From: Pedobacter sp. SYP-B3415
Lineage (GTDB): Bacteria > Bacteroidota > Bacteroidia > Sphingobacteriales > Sphingobacteriaceae
DNA length: 64,000 nt
Direction of reading: 5' to 3'
Assembly: GCF_004138205.1 (NCBI RefSeq)
Contig: NZ_RXNQ01000022.1
Span: forward strand, 62,001 to 126,000
The stretch's first letter is position 1. The number at the start of each line of letters is the position of its first letter. A program made the translations under genes and the position numbers. This document shows positions 44,013 to 53,668 of the stretch, one piece after another. Under the pieces are notes generated by a model that ran no database searches, was not told the origin of the DNA, and was given only the letters and a program-made list of their open reading frames with translations.

Positions 44013-45632
44013 ATGAAGTATTATTCATTAATCATACTTGCCATCCTTTTAGCTACAGCTAGCGGATGTAAAAAACTGCTGGACGTCAATACAGATCCGG
44101 CAACACCACAGGTGGTCAAAGCTGAATATATGCTTGCTCCGATCATCTTCCAAATGGCTAACAATACCGCTACTGATTATCGCGTATTGTTCAAGTATAC
44201 ACAAAACATGTTCTCGCAAGATGTTCTTGCCGCAAGCGTAGTTTGGGACCGTCACGGTTATGTGTCGGCGAGTGATTTAGGCGGCTCGCTATGGAGAATG
44301 GCGTATGTAAACTTTGGATTGAACCTCGAAGACATGATCAAGGAGGCTGAAGCTACCAATAAGTGGACCTACGCTGGAATTGGTTACGCAGTTAAAGCCT
44401 GGGGCTATCAAATGCTAACCGATGCACATGGTCCGGTAATTCTCGATGAGGCGTTTACATTAGGTAAACTTGAGTTCCGTTACCAGGATCAACCTGAAGT
44501 TTATGCCAGAGTACGCGAATGGAGTCAGAAGGCGCTCGAATGCTTCAACAAAACTGAAGGAGCGAATGTTGCAGCACTGTTATCTTCTCCTTCAGGCGAC
44601 CAAATGTACCGCGGCGACAGACCAAAGTGGAGAAAATTTGTTTACGCTGTATTAGCAACACAATATGGACATCTTGTAAATAAACCTGAATTCAAAGCTC
44701 GCTATGCAGACAGTGTGGTTAAATATGTTAATCTCTCTTTCGCTAACTCTGCAGACGATGCGACGATTGGATTCAACGGAAACACATCTGGAGATTCAAA
44801 TCCCCTCGGGCAGAATTTTGCTTTATTCACCCCTCTCGCCTATGGCCGCATTGGTCAGCCAATAGTCGACTATCTAACCGGTGGTGTCAGAGGAATCCCT
44901 CCTGCTGACCCAAGGACATCAGTCGATCCGCGGTTGACGAGAATGATTAATCCAATGTCTACAACTGTCCCAGCAACAAATGGGGTATATCGCGGAGTTA
45001 TGCCAACACAGGGCGATGTACCTACTGTAAAAACAATCCCGCATGTTCTCGGCTCTGTTACCGGTTCAAGTGCTACTCCATTTCCTGGTAAATATATTTT
45101 CGCGAATGCAGCCAGATACCCGATTATGACTTATGCTCAATTGCAGTTCATCAAATCTGAGGCGTTGTTTACGAAAGGCGACCTGGCTGGTGCCTATAGT
45201 GCATACATTGCCGGTATTCGTGGACATATGGATTTTGTCAACACCTATGGCAGAAATGGAAATCCATCTGCACAAGCGATAACAGCTGCAGAGATTGATG
45301 CTTATCTTGCAAGCACAGAAGTGGCGAAAACTGCCGGCGATTTAAAACTTGCTGACATCATGGGCCAGAAATATATTGCGCAGTGGGGTTGGGCCGGCCT
45401 GGAACAGTGGTGTGACTTAAGAAAACATCACTACAGTGCTGATGTTTTCCGCAATTACAAGCAATTAGCTGAAGGAGAACTTAACGACACCAACCTTGGC
45501 AAGTATGCCTACCGTCTCCGTCCACGCTACAACTCGGAGTACATCTGGAATAGAAAAGAGCTTGACAAATGGGGAGGGCTGGCTCCAAATTATCACACAG
45601 TGGAAACGTGGTTCAGTCTGCCAAATAATTAA
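44013..45632 (+). CDS. SusD-like outer membrane lipoprotein (SusD-like_2 family)
   Basis: 539 residues from the ATG at 44013, 4 nt after the SusC stop. Lipobox ASGC; the mature start KKLLDVNTDPATPQ and the body (YMLAPIIFQMANNTATDYRVLFKYTQNMFSQD) match the SusD-like_2 branch, not classical SusD. It binds the imported ligand at the cell surface and forms the lid of the SusC transporter. The DUF4397 gene follows with a 1-nt overlap. Confidence 0.92.
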   Translation: MKYYSLIILAILLATASGCKKLLDVNTDPATPQVVKAEYMLAPIIFQMANNTATDYRVLFKYTQNMFSQDVLAASVVWDRHGYVSASDLGGSLWRMAYVNFGLNLEDMIKEAEATNKWTYAGIGYAVKAWGYQMLTDAHGPVILDEAFTLGKLEFRYQDQPEVYARVREWSQKALECFNKTEGANVAALLSSPSGDQMYRGDRPKWRKFVYAVLATQYGHLVNKPEFKARYADSVVKYVNLSFANSADDATIGFNGNTSGDSNPLGQNFALFTPLAYGRIGQPIVDYLTGGVRGIPPADPRTSVDPRLTRMINPMSTTVPATNGVYRGVMPTQGDVPTVKTIPHVLGSVTGSSATPFPGKYIFANAARYPIMTYAQLQFIKSEALFTKGDLAGAYSAYIAGIRGHMDFVNTYGRNGNPSAQAITAAEIDAYLASTEVAKTAGDLKLADIMGQKYIAQWGWAGLEQWCDLRKHHYSADVFRNYKQLAEGELNDTNLGKYAYRLRPRYNSEYIWNRKELDKWGGLAPNYHTVETWFSLPNN

Positions 45633-46420
45633 TGCAAATCATGATGAGATCTATTAAATTATTAGTTATCGTTACAATATGCACGGCAATCGGATTAACG
45701 TCGTGTACTAAAAACGAGATAAAATACGCGGACTTTGAAGAAGTCACCTCCTCAGAAGCGAGGATAAAGTTTAATTATAATATTGCATACTCGGCAAATC
45801 CAGGCATTCAAATCAAATTGAACGGTCAGAGAATTTCGCCTTTGTTAACGGCTAGATACCCGTACCCCGGAGGCGGATATAATACGCTTGGCGACTCGAG
45901 AGCTGATTATCTGCGCGCTACTCCTGGTAAACAAGAGGTTAGCATCAGCATCCCGAAACGGGGTACGCTGACTGACTCAGTTGTTTTGTACAAAACCGAG
46001 ATTACGACTGAGCCTGGTAAAGCTTACACACTTCATTTGACCGATACGGCTGCAAATACCAAAAGTTTTCTTACACAAGACGACCATAGCATTCCCGATT
46101 CTGGCTTCGTACGTTTCCGTTTCGTGAACCTGATGCCAAATGTACCAGCAGTTGACCTGTACTATGGAGGCGTATTGGTTGTAGGAAATATTTCATACCT
46201 GTCAGCGTCAGATTACTTTCTAAGACCAATCTTAACGACTGCAGCCGTTGCGTGGACCATTCGTCCCACAGGGAGCGCGCCGACATCGACTGCTCTTGCA
46301 ACCTATACAAGCGCGAACACGTTTCTCAACCGCAGATCGTATACCGTATTCGCTACCGGTTACAGTGGCAGAACAGATGCGGTTCGACGACCGTACGTGT
46401 CGTTTTTCCTGATCAAATAA
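45632..46420 (+). CDS. DUF4397-domain lipoprotein
   Basis: 262 residues; the first ATG overlaps the SusD stop by 1 nt (TAATG), though the ATG at 45641 or 45644 gives the better lipoprotein signal, ending in LTSC. Two beta-rich repeats (ARIKFNYNIAYSANPGIQIKLNG and VRFRFVNLMPNVPAVDLYYGG) match DUF4397, a surface or glycan-associated fold often encoded with SusCD. It probably assists ligand binding at the surface. The operon ends at a terminator 20 nt downstream. Confidence 0.85.
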   Translation: MQIMMRSIKLLVIVTICTAIGLTSCTKNEIKYADFEEVTSSEARIKFNYNIAYSANPGIQIKLNGQRISPLLTARYPYPGGGYNTLGDSRADYLRATPGKQEVSISIPKRGTLTDSVVLYKTEITTEPGKAYTLHLTDTAANTKSFLTQDDHSIPDSGFVRFRFVNLMPNVPAVDLYYGGVLVVGNISYLSASDYFLRPILTTAAVAWTIRPTGSAPTSTALATYTSANTFLNRRSYTVFATGYSGRTDAVRRPYVSFFLIK

Positions 46421-46439
46421 GAAAAAACACAATTATCAC

Positions 46440-46473
46440 AGGCCGTCCTTCATCAGGGCGGCCTTTTTTGTGG
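46440..46473 (+). terminator. Terminator of the SusC-SusD-DUF4397 operon
   Basis: AGGCCGTCCT pairs with AGGGCGGCCT (one wobble), followed by TTTTTTG. Confidence 0.8.
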
Positions 46474-46546
46474 CTTTTGTTCTGCGCCATTTGGACCTTC
46501 TTGATCAAAACCTTATATTCAGGCAATTAATCCTAATCATAACCCT

Positions 46547-46903
46547 ATGTTCAAAAGAAATCATCTGATGGCCGGAGTGCTTGCAGCCGCTATCTTGTGT
46601 TCAGGTTCGGCGTCAGCCTTCCACCAGCCACGACCGCTGACTCCTATAACCAATCTAAAACCATTTGACCCCAGCTACGAACTGTTCTATGATGAATACG
46701 TCTACGGCGCTTTGCCGATTCGCATTACCAGGACGGAAGACGACGGACCGAAGCGGTTGACATTGCGTATTTATGCCGGCAGCAATCCGCAGCCGTACTA
46801 TGAGTTTGTTGACATAGAGGGCACTGAAACGTTTGTTGTATTTACGCAGTACTCAGGCCCTTACTCCGTAGGCGTCACGCTTGTGGACGTTAGCCCGCTT
46901 TGA
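46547..46903 (+). CDS. Small secreted protein, paralog A
   Basis: 118 residues. A signal peptide (about 1-24, ending SASA) is followed by about 94 residues of predicted beta-rich, acidic/aromatic sequence: DPSYELFYDEYVYGALPIRI, EDDGPKRLTLRIY, YYEFVDIEGTETFVVFTQY. No domain is recognised. The neighbouring gene at 47022 encodes a paralog that is about half identical over 78 residues without gaps, so the two arose by tandem duplication. It could be a surface or periplasmic binding or inhibitor protein; function unknown. Confidence 0.8.
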   Translation: MFKRNHLMAGVLAAAILCSGSASAFHQPRPLTPITNLKPFDPSYELFYDEYVYGALPIRITRTEDDGPKRLTLRIYAGSNPQPYYEFVDIEGTETFVVFTQYSGPYSVGVTLVDVSPL

Positions 46904-47021
46904 ACCAAGTTGTGCTACTATTTAAGGCATCCAGATCGCATAGCAGACTGCGCTCCTCCAATCTGTTTATCGTTAGCCTTTCTACAGAGGAAGCATGATC
47001 AGCAACCTAAACCCTATCCAT

Positions 47022-47390
47022 ATGAATATGAAAAACCTCGTTCTGGCGAGTGCGATGGCACTTACCATCTCGATCAGTATTGCTCCTCATTCATCAAGAG
47101 CAGGCAATGCGCCTAAAGACAAACAGGCGTCTTTACGCTCAATACACGTTGACGACCCCTCCTACAACGTTGCCTACGATTCGTTCGTGCTTGGAGCGCT
47201 GCCCATCTGGATCACCCGCTCTTTTGACGATGGTCCGAAAAGACTTACTATCAGTATACGTTTCGAAAATTCATCGTATACCAGCTATGAGTAGATCGAT
47301 ATTTATGGAACCGATGCGCAGGCCACATTCAACCAATATGCCGGGCCCGGTTTCGTCGAGGTCAACATTGTCGAAATTAACCCAATCTAA
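47022..47390 (+). pseudogene. Small secreted protein, paralog B, interrupted by an in-frame TAG
   Basis: Starting at the ATG at 47022 (or 46995), a signal peptide is followed by DPSYNVAYDSFVLGALPIWI and DDGPKRLTISIRF, which match paralog A. The frame stops at TAG 47292-47294, exactly where paralog A has a Phe in YYEFVDI. In the same frame the sequence goes on as IDIYGTDAQATFNQYAGPGF and ends at TAA 47388-47390, in step with A to its final residue. So the gene looks like one nonsense mutation away from intact, or is read through. A terminator follows at once. Confidence 0.75.
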
Positions 47391-47396
47391 CCAAAC

Positions 47397-47427
47397 AGGA
47401 GCCCATGCGGCTCCTTTCTTTTTTCCT
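47397..47427 (+). terminator. Terminator after the small secreted protein pair
   Basis: AGGAGCC (47397-47403) pairs with GGCTCCT (47409-47415) around CATGC; TTCTTTTTT follows. Confidence 0.8.
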
Positions 47428-47667
47428 CTCCTTCTCACCGTTCCGGCATCATTCTAATGCGTTTTTAATAAGTGGAACTACATTGTTACAAAAAATTTTT
47501 GCGGCTTTTTGCAGTGTTATGCGCGATTTTCGTTCAATAGCGATTTTCGCAGCGCAGAATATCAAAAAAACATCGGGATATTTACTAAACGATTTCAAAA
47601 CACGCGCTTACCTGCATGTTTCGAAATCGGATCAACAAAACATTTACACATTCTATTCTTAGAGTTT

Positions 47668-50600
47668 ATGAAAAAAAAACTACTGCTTTTTTTTCTTGGA
47701 ACGTTTCTGATGCTGGGCAGTGCCTTTGCACAACAGTTAACGGTTAAAGGAAAAGTGACGGCGGCAGACGGTCCGCTGCCAGGAGTAACCGTAAAAATCA
47801 AATCAAAGAACACGACTGCGCAAACCGACGCAGAGGGAAACTATTCTATCGCCACCAACACCGGCGAGGTGCTTGTGTTTTCGTATATCGGCTATGTAGC
47901 GCAGGAACGAACGGTCGGCACAGTAAACACCATCAATGTGACACTTGAGGCCGATGCCAAAGGCTTGGATGAAGTCGTTGTGGTGGGCTTCGGCACCCAA
48001 AAACGCGTTAACCTCACAGGTGCCGTCACAACAGTCGATGTTGCAAAAACTTTCGAAAGTAAACCGCTCACCGATCCTACGCGTGCGCTGCAGGGGGTTG
48101 TACCCGGCCTGACCATCACCTACGGAAATGGTGGGCTGACCTCCGCTCCCGGCATCAATTTGCGCGGTGTCGGATCAATAAACGGCAACAGCCGGCCGCT
48201 TATCATGGTGGACAATGTAGAAACGCCAGACCTCTCTGTAATCAATCCAAATGACATCGAGAGTATCTCTGTGTTGAAAGATGCTGCCAGCACATCTATC
48301 TACGGTGCACGCGCCGCCTTTGGGGTTGTGCTTGTTAAGACCAAGTCGGGCAGGAAAAACGCGCCTACCTCCGTTACGTATACAAATAACTTTTCATGGA
48401 ATCAGCCTACCGTACTGGCTGATTTTGCTGACCCCGTAGAAGAGCTTCAGGCCTTATACGATGCATCTGTCCGCGCCGGCACAACTTCTCCCGAAACATT
48501 CGGTATGCAGCTGACCAAACTGCGCGAAGGCATTATCCGTTGGAAAAACAATTATTCGGGTAACACCGGAAATGAGATGATCCTGGGTCAGGATTTTGAT
48601 TACCAGGATGGCCGCGTCTACTTCTACAAAGTGTGGGATCCGAAAAAAGAAATGCTGAAAGACTTCACTACCCAGAATAATCACAATATCCGCGTACAGG
48701 GTGGAAGCGATAAAATCGGCTATTACCTGTCAGCAGGTTACGCAAATGATAACGGCATCATGAAGCTGAATCCCGACGAGGTTAATAAGTACAACATCAC
48801 CGGTTCAATCAATGCCGCCGTTACCAAGTGGCTGGACATAGACGCCAAGTTTCTATACAGGAATTTCAAGTACGAGTACCCTTATCAATATCAAAACTAT
48901 TGGTATTATTTCTGGCGCTGGGGATCATATTTTCCTTATGGCACCTACCAGGGCAACTATTTCCGGCATACACCAGCCTACCTGGCCGGCGCACAGCGCG
49001 CAGACCTAACCGCTAATTACAATCGGATCGACCTGGGCGCTACCGTAAAGATTACAAAAGATCTGAATTTGCGTGCTGATTACACGATTGGCCGAGATAA
49101 TGCAATGAGGCATGAAGCTGGCGGACCAATCAATGCATGGGACTTCTGGACGGCAGGAACCCCGCCAAAACTTGTTAATATTGCTACGGCCGGACAGGAT
49201 ATCGTTAACTACACCGGAAGCCGGAACTATGTAAATACCCTGAATGCTTACCTGACCTATCAGAAGTCAATTGAAAACGAACATAACTTCAAACTAACCG
49301 CGGGTGTAAACAGCGAGACTTACCAGAATGTAAACTTCACCGCCGGCAGACAAACACTGCTCGACCCAACCCGCGGGGAACTTCCGCTGGCCGTTGGAAC
49401 TCAGTTTGCTTCAGGCGGCCGTGGTCTGGGTGCTTATGCAGGATATTTCGCCCGCGTAAACTATGATTTCCAGGGAAAATACCTGCTGGAAGTAAATGGC
49501 CGGTATGACGGCTCGTCTGCCTTTTCTAAAAAGGACCGCTGGGGCTTCTTCCCATCGGCATCTGCGGGCTACCGCCTGAGCGAGGAAAAGTTCATGCGCT
49601 TCAGCAAGCCATTTATCGACGACATCAAGATACGTGCTTCCTACGGCTCTGTAGGCAATCAGAACGTTGGTGGTCAGTACTACATCCCAACCATGTCCGG
49701 AACAACGGCAAACTGGATCACCCCTTCAGGCACCACGCTGGTGCAGGGTATCAATGCGCCGATTCCGGTGGCCGAAACCCTGACCTGGGAAAAAATACAG
49801 ACACTTGATATCGGTGCTGATTTCCGGTTCTGGAAAAACTATATGGGCTTAACATTCGACTGGTACCAGCGCGATACCAAGGGTATGCTTCAAAACACGG
49901 TTGTAGCGGCGACATTTGGCGCCGGCGGACCACGCATTAATGTGGGTAATTTCCGCAACCGCGGTTATGAGATCAGCCTTGACTTCAATTACCCTGTAAA
50001 TAAAGATCTGAACGTTAATGCCACGCTGACACTCGCCGATAACAAAACGGTATTTACCAAATGGAACAACCCTTCTATGGTTATCTATCAGAACGGTGCC
50101 GGCTACTACCCGGGGCAGACTTATGGCGAAATCTGGGGTTTTGAAACAGACGGGTATTTTACATCAGCAGATGATGTAAAAAACTCACCAAGCCAGTTCG
50201 CCCTGCAAAACGGAAATTTCGTATACGGCGTGGGCGATGTAAAATATAAAGACCTCAATGGTGATGGCGTGATCAACATGGGTAAGACAACGCTGAATGA
50301 TCATGGCGACCTCAAGGTGATAGGCAACACGCAGCCACGCTATCAATACGGCGCACGCTTTGGCGGCACATTTAAAGGTTTTGATCTGGATATTTTTATG
50401 CAGGGTGTAGGCAAACGCGCGTATTGGGGCATCGGTACGATGGTTATCCCGGCATATGGCAACGCTGATATTATGTACGCAAACCAGATGGACTTCTGGA
50501 CACCTGAAAATACCGATGCATTTTACCCGAGGCCTTACATCGGTAATGCCGGCACCCGCATTTCCAACTTCCCGGCAAGCGGCAATAACTTTTACCCGCA

Positions 50601-50853
50601 AACAAAATATTTGCTTAACCTGGCTTACCTGCGGTTGAGAAACGTTACGCTCGGTTATACGCTGCCGGCAAACACGCTGAAGAAATTTGGTGTAAGCAAA
50701 TTCAGGCTCTACCTGAGTGGCCAGAACCTGGCAACATTCTCGAACGTAGGTGTTCCGATCGATCCGGAGATGACAGACGGCGAAGCCGGTTATACCGGAC
50801 GCACCTTCCCTTTCAACAAAATGTATTCGTTTGGTGCCAATTTAACTTTCTAA
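47668..50853 (+). CDS. SusC/RagA-family TonB-linked outer membrane protein, second copy
   Basis: 1061 residues from the ATG at 47668, which gives a signal peptide (MKKKLLLFFLGTFLMLGSAFA); the frame upstream lacks one. It has the carboxypeptidase-regulatory-like domain (KGKVTAADGPLPGVTVKI), plug (VVGFGTQKRVNLTGAV, SISVLKDAASTSIYGARAAFG) and beta-barrel of SusC. It pairs with the SusD gene 12 nt downstream. No enzyme or sensor adjoins this pair, so the imported ligand cannot be guessed. The 240 nt upstream show no clear promoter consensus. Confidence 0.95.
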   Translation: MKKKLLLFFLGTFLMLGSAFAQQLTVKGKVTAADGPLPGVTVKIKSKNTTAQTDAEGNYSIATNTGEVLVFSYIGYVAQERTVGTVNTINVTLEADAKGLDEVVVVGFGTQKRVNLTGAVTTVDVAKTFESKPLTDPTRALQGVVPGLTITYGNGGLTSAPGINLRGVGSINGNSRPLIMVDNVETPDLSVINPNDIESISVLKDAASTSIYGARAAFGVVLVKTKSGRKNAPTSVTYTNNFSWNQPTVLADFADPVEELQALYDASVRAGTTSPETFGMQLTKLREGIIRWKNNYSGNTGNEMILGQDFDYQDGRVYFYKVWDPKKEMLKDFTTQNNHNIRVQGGSDKIGYYLSAGYANDNGIMKLNPDEVNKYNITGSINAAVTKWLDIDAKFLYRNFKYEYPYQYQNYWYYFWRWGSYFPYGTYQGNYFRHTPAYLAGAQRADLTANYNRIDLGATVKITKDLNLRADYTIGRDNAMRHEAGGPINAWDFWTAGTPPKLVNIATAGQDIVNYTGSRNYVNTLNAYLTYQKSIENEHNFKLTAGVNSETYQNVNFTAGRQTLLDPTRGELPLAVGTQFASGGRGLGAYAGYFARVNYDFQGKYLLEVNGRYDGSSAFSKKDRWGFFPSASAGYRLSEEKFMRFSKPFIDDIKIRASYGSVGNQNVGGQYYIPTMSGTTANWITPSGTTLVQGINAPIPVAETLTWEKIQTLDIGADFRFWKNYMGLTFDWYQRDTKGMLQNTVVAATFGAGGPRINVGNFRNRGYEISLDFNYPVNKDLNVNATLTLADNKTVFTKWNNPSMVIYQNGAGYYPGQTYGEIWGFETDGYFTSADDVKNSPSQFALQNGNFVYGVGDVKYKDLNGDGVINMGKTTLNDHGDLKVIGNTQPRYQYGARFGGTFKGFDLDIFMQGVGKRAYWGIGTMVIPAYGNADIMYANQMDFWTPENTDAFYPRPYIGNAGTRISNFPASGNNFYPQTKYLLNLAYLRLRNVTLGYTLPANTLKKFGVSKFRLYLSGQNLATFSNVGVPIDPEMTDGEAGYTGRTFPFNKMYSFGANLTF

Positions 50854-50865
50854 AGGATTTAGATC

Positions 50866-52530
50866 ATGAAATTTTTCAAATCAATCATACTCTTTTCATT
50901 TATAGCCGCCGTGCTGGCGTCCTGCACGAAGGACCTGAATGTAGATACGCCCGACCAGTTCTCTGACGACAACTTCTGGACGAGCGAAAACAATGTGCGC
51001 AGCTATTCATGGGGTTTTTATAACCTCTTTACGGGTTTCGGAACAGGTACATCGGCAGACTTTTATTTCTCAACACTGAGTGATGACCAGAATGCCGCCA
51101 CGTTCCAGAATTTCACGCTGACAGCTCCGCCCACCTCAGGCGACTGGGATTGGTCATACATCCGCAAAGCGAATATCATGCTTGAGCGTATAGACCAGAT
51201 TGCGATGAGCGATGATGCAAAACGGCACTGGAAAGGTGTTGCACGTTTCTTCCGTGCTATGGACTATTTTAACAAAGTCAAACTTTTTGGCGGTGTTCCT
51301 TATATCAGCAAGTCGCTGGATGTTTCGGAAGACAACCTCATTTACAAACCGCGCGACAGCCGTCAGCTTGTTATGGACAGTGTGCTGGCAGACATCAATT
51401 ACGCGGTTGCAAATATCCGTGTGCGCGACGAAGACAATACCGTAAACCAGGATGTTGCGCTTGCGCTGAAAGCCAGAATCTGTCTTTTTGAAGGCTCTTA
51501 CCGCATCTATCATACCGAGCTGGGACTAAATGATGCCGGGAAGTTCCTGACCGAAGGAAAAGATGCCTCAGAGAAACTGATGACCGGTAAATATGTGCTG
51601 AACCCTGACTATCGTACAATCTACAGCTCGATGGATCTTGCCGGAAACAAGGAAGTGCTGTTATACAAAAAATACCTGGCCGGTGTGCTGACCCATTCCG
51701 TTATTGGTTATACAAACAGTACCACGCAAATGGCAGGGCTCACTAAATCTGCAGTAGAAGCCTACCCGGCTACAGATGGATTGCCTATTGGCCAATCGCC
51801 CCTTTACCAGGGTGATGCAAATATTACAGCTGTACGCGCAAATCGCGACGCACGGCTAACGAGCACAATCAGCGATTTCCTTGCTTACAACGGATCGCTT
51901 GTAAATGGCTACAGCACAAGCACAGGCTATCGGCCGGCAAAATTCCTGCAGCCTGCATCAAACCAGTTGGCACCATTCAATGAAACAGATGCCCCGATTT
52001 TTTATTATTCTGAGGTGTTGCTGAATTATGCAGAGCTCGTTGCGCTGATGGAAAAACAAGGCACATATGCTGTAACGCAGGCAGACCTCGACAAATCGGT
52101 CAATCTGCTCCGCGCGCGTGCCGGTGTGGCAAAACTGGTTGTTCAGGGCGGAGGTAACGTTGCCTCTGGTGCCAACGGGGCAACCACAATTGCAGACCCA
52201 AAACGTGAAGCTGACATCTCACCGCTTATGTGGGAAATCAGGCGTGAACGCCGCACCGAGCTCATGATGAATGGATTCCGTTACCAGGATGTGCTGCGCT
52301 GGAAGAAAGGTTATTATCTGGACAGAACCCAGAATCCGGATGCATTTCTGGGCGCAAAAGTTCCGGACAACGGCAGAGTATTGAGGAATGCGCAGGGTTA
52401 TATTATGCCATACGCAGCAAGTTCGGTCCGCACCTTTGTCGATCCGAAAAATTACCTCTCCCCCATTCCGACCGGGCAAATCAGCCTCTACCCTCCGGGT
52501 GTGCTGAAGCAAAACCCGGGCTGGGAATAA
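50866..52530 (+). CDS. SusD/RagB-family nutrient-binding outer membrane lipoprotein
   Basis: 554 residues with lipobox LASC (about Cys19). The classical SusD/RagB body is present: DNFWTSENNVRSYSWGFYNL, SDWDWSYIRKANIMLERI-type helices, KALKARICLFEGSYR-like TPR region and the C-terminal WEIRRERRTELMMNGFRYQDVLRWK. It binds the ligand at the surface with SusC. The operon ends at a terminator 14 nt downstream. Confidence 0.94.
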   Translation: MKFFKSIILFSFIAAVLASCTKDLNVDTPDQFSDDNFWTSENNVRSYSWGFYNLFTGFGTGTSADFYFSTLSDDQNAATFQNFTLTAPPTSGDWDWSYIRKANIMLERIDQIAMSDDAKRHWKGVARFFRAMDYFNKVKLFGGVPYISKSLDVSEDNLIYKPRDSRQLVMDSVLADINYAVANIRVRDEDNTVNQDVALALKARICLFEGSYRIYHTELGLNDAGKFLTEGKDASEKLMTGKYVLNPDYRTIYSSMDLAGNKEVLLYKKYLAGVLTHSVIGYTNSTTQMAGLTKSAVEAYPATDGLPIGQSPLYQGDANITAVRANRDARLTSTISDFLAYNGSLVNGYSTSTGYRPAKFLQPASNQLAPFNETDAPIFYYSEVLLNYAELVALMEKQGTYAVTQADLDKSVNLLRARAGVAKLVVQGGGNVASGANGATTIADPKREADISPLMWEIRRERRTELMMNGFRYQDVLRWKKGYYLDRTQNPDAFLGAKVPDNGRVLRNAQGYIMPYAASSVRTFVDPKNYLSPIPTGQISLYPPGVLKQNPGWE

Positions 52531-52543
52531 ATGTAAATCGATT

Positions 52544-52573
52544 GGTTCGGGCGCGAGGCCCGGACCTTTTTTG
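52544..52573 (+). terminator. Terminator of the second SusC-SusD operon
   Basis: GGTTCGGGC (52544-52552) pairs with GCCCGGACC (52558-52566; one GU wobble), followed by TTTTTTG. Confidence 0.8.
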
Positions 52574-52579
52574 TTCTAT

Positions 52580-52790
52580 GGGCCCTCATGGTACACGGAA
52601 GGTTTCCAGCCAATCTTCGCAGGGGCAGTCGTAATCGGAAATGGTTTGAAGGCGGTGGTAGCGGGGGCAGGGCGCGGCTAAGATGGCTATTTGAAACCTG
52701 CTAGCTGATTCAATACCGTCGGCCCAAAGCCGCAATTTCAGCATACGCCTAAAAAGCATTTTGAGCGCGTATTAACCCTTTTATTAAGAA
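52580..52790. other. Intergenic region without recognised feature
   Basis: About 210 bases between two terminators. No open frame with coding character, no promoter consensus and no tRNA-like or repeat structure was seen. Confidence 0.4.
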
Positions 52791-52794
52791 GTTA

Positions 52795-52825
52795 CAAAAA
52801 AAGGCCGGCCAAACGGCCAGCCTTT
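52795..52825 (-). terminator. Terminator of the beta-barrel protein gene
   Basis: On the minus strand AAGGCTGGCC pairs with GGCCGGCCTT (one wobble) and is followed by TTTTTG. Confidence 0.75.
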
Positions 52826-52847
52826 AAGATCTGTATGGTATCTGTAC

Positions 52848-53453
52848 TTAGAACAATTTCCAACCGAGGCTCAATTGCCAGACGTTGGGACGTTGTTTGT
52901 AACGGTCGCTGTTGCTGATATTGCTCAGACCGGCTTCATAACGCAGGTCTACAGCCAAATTACCCACATCTACACCAGCACCAAACTGTGCAGCAAACGC
53001 ATTGTTCTTATAGTTTCTGAAGTCTGTAGCCTGATCATATGCAGATGAAAATGTTGCGTTTTCATCAAGAACAAATGACACGACCGGACCAGCCATAAAA
53101 CGCAGGTTTAATTTGTCTACGCCTACCCGAGTACCGAGTAAAACCGGGATATCAAGGGTTGTAAAGCGGACTTTACCTTCGGCTTCCACTTCTGTGCCGC
53201 TGTTATTGGTAAAACTTACAAACCGGTTTCCCTTGCTGCCGAAATACGCTTCAGGTTGTACATAAAAGCCGCTTCCGATGCGGGCCCAGGCACCAAGCTG
53301 GTAACCGAGACGGTTCTCTTTGTCAGCAAAATCGGTACTCAGACTTGCCAGATTGACGCCGGCTTTTAGTCCCAGGTTAAACTGGGCATGCAGCGATCCA
53401 ACACTCAGGATCAGCATTGCAACTAGTAAAATGCTCTTTTTCATGGTTTTCAT
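52848..53453 (-). CDS. PorT/OmpX-like outer membrane beta-barrel protein
   Basis: 201 residues. A signal peptide (ending LHAQ) is followed by alternating strands that end in aromatic residues (FNLGLKAGVNLASLS, YQLGAWARIGSGFYVQPEAYF, LSLGWKLF), the layout of an eight-stranded outer membrane barrel. The C-terminal Phe is consistent with BAM-mediated insertion. Such proteins are very common in Bacteroidota, most with unknown function. It is a single gene. Confidence 0.88.
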   Translation of the reverse strand: MKTMKKSILLVAMLILSVGSLHAQFNLGLKAGVNLASLSTDFADKENRLGYQLGAWARIGSGFYVQPEAYFGSKGNRFVSFTNNSGTEVEAEGKVRFTTLDIPVLLGTRVGVDKLNLRFMAGPVVSFVLDENATFSSAYDQATDFRNYKNNAFAAQFGAGVDVGNLAVDLRYEAGLSNISNSDRYKQRPNVWQLSLGWKLF

Positions 53454-53668
53454 TTTGAGTTATTTGAGAACGCAAAATTAACACAAAAAGTGTTCCGCTG
53501 CGGCAGCGGCTTGTTCGGGGTGATTTCAGCATATCTCCATAGGGCTGACATAGCCTCAGCTTCAGATAATACCCCGGGAATCTCAGCTGTATTTAACACC
53601 TCGCTTGCATATCATGCGGGCCGGGTGGCGTTAGAAATTTATTGTTACTTTTATAAAAACCTGACCCT

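Noticed and set aside
52580..52790. tRNA or small RNA in the gap after the second SusD gene
   Set aside because: No cloverleaf, no CCA-end pattern and no promoter were found.
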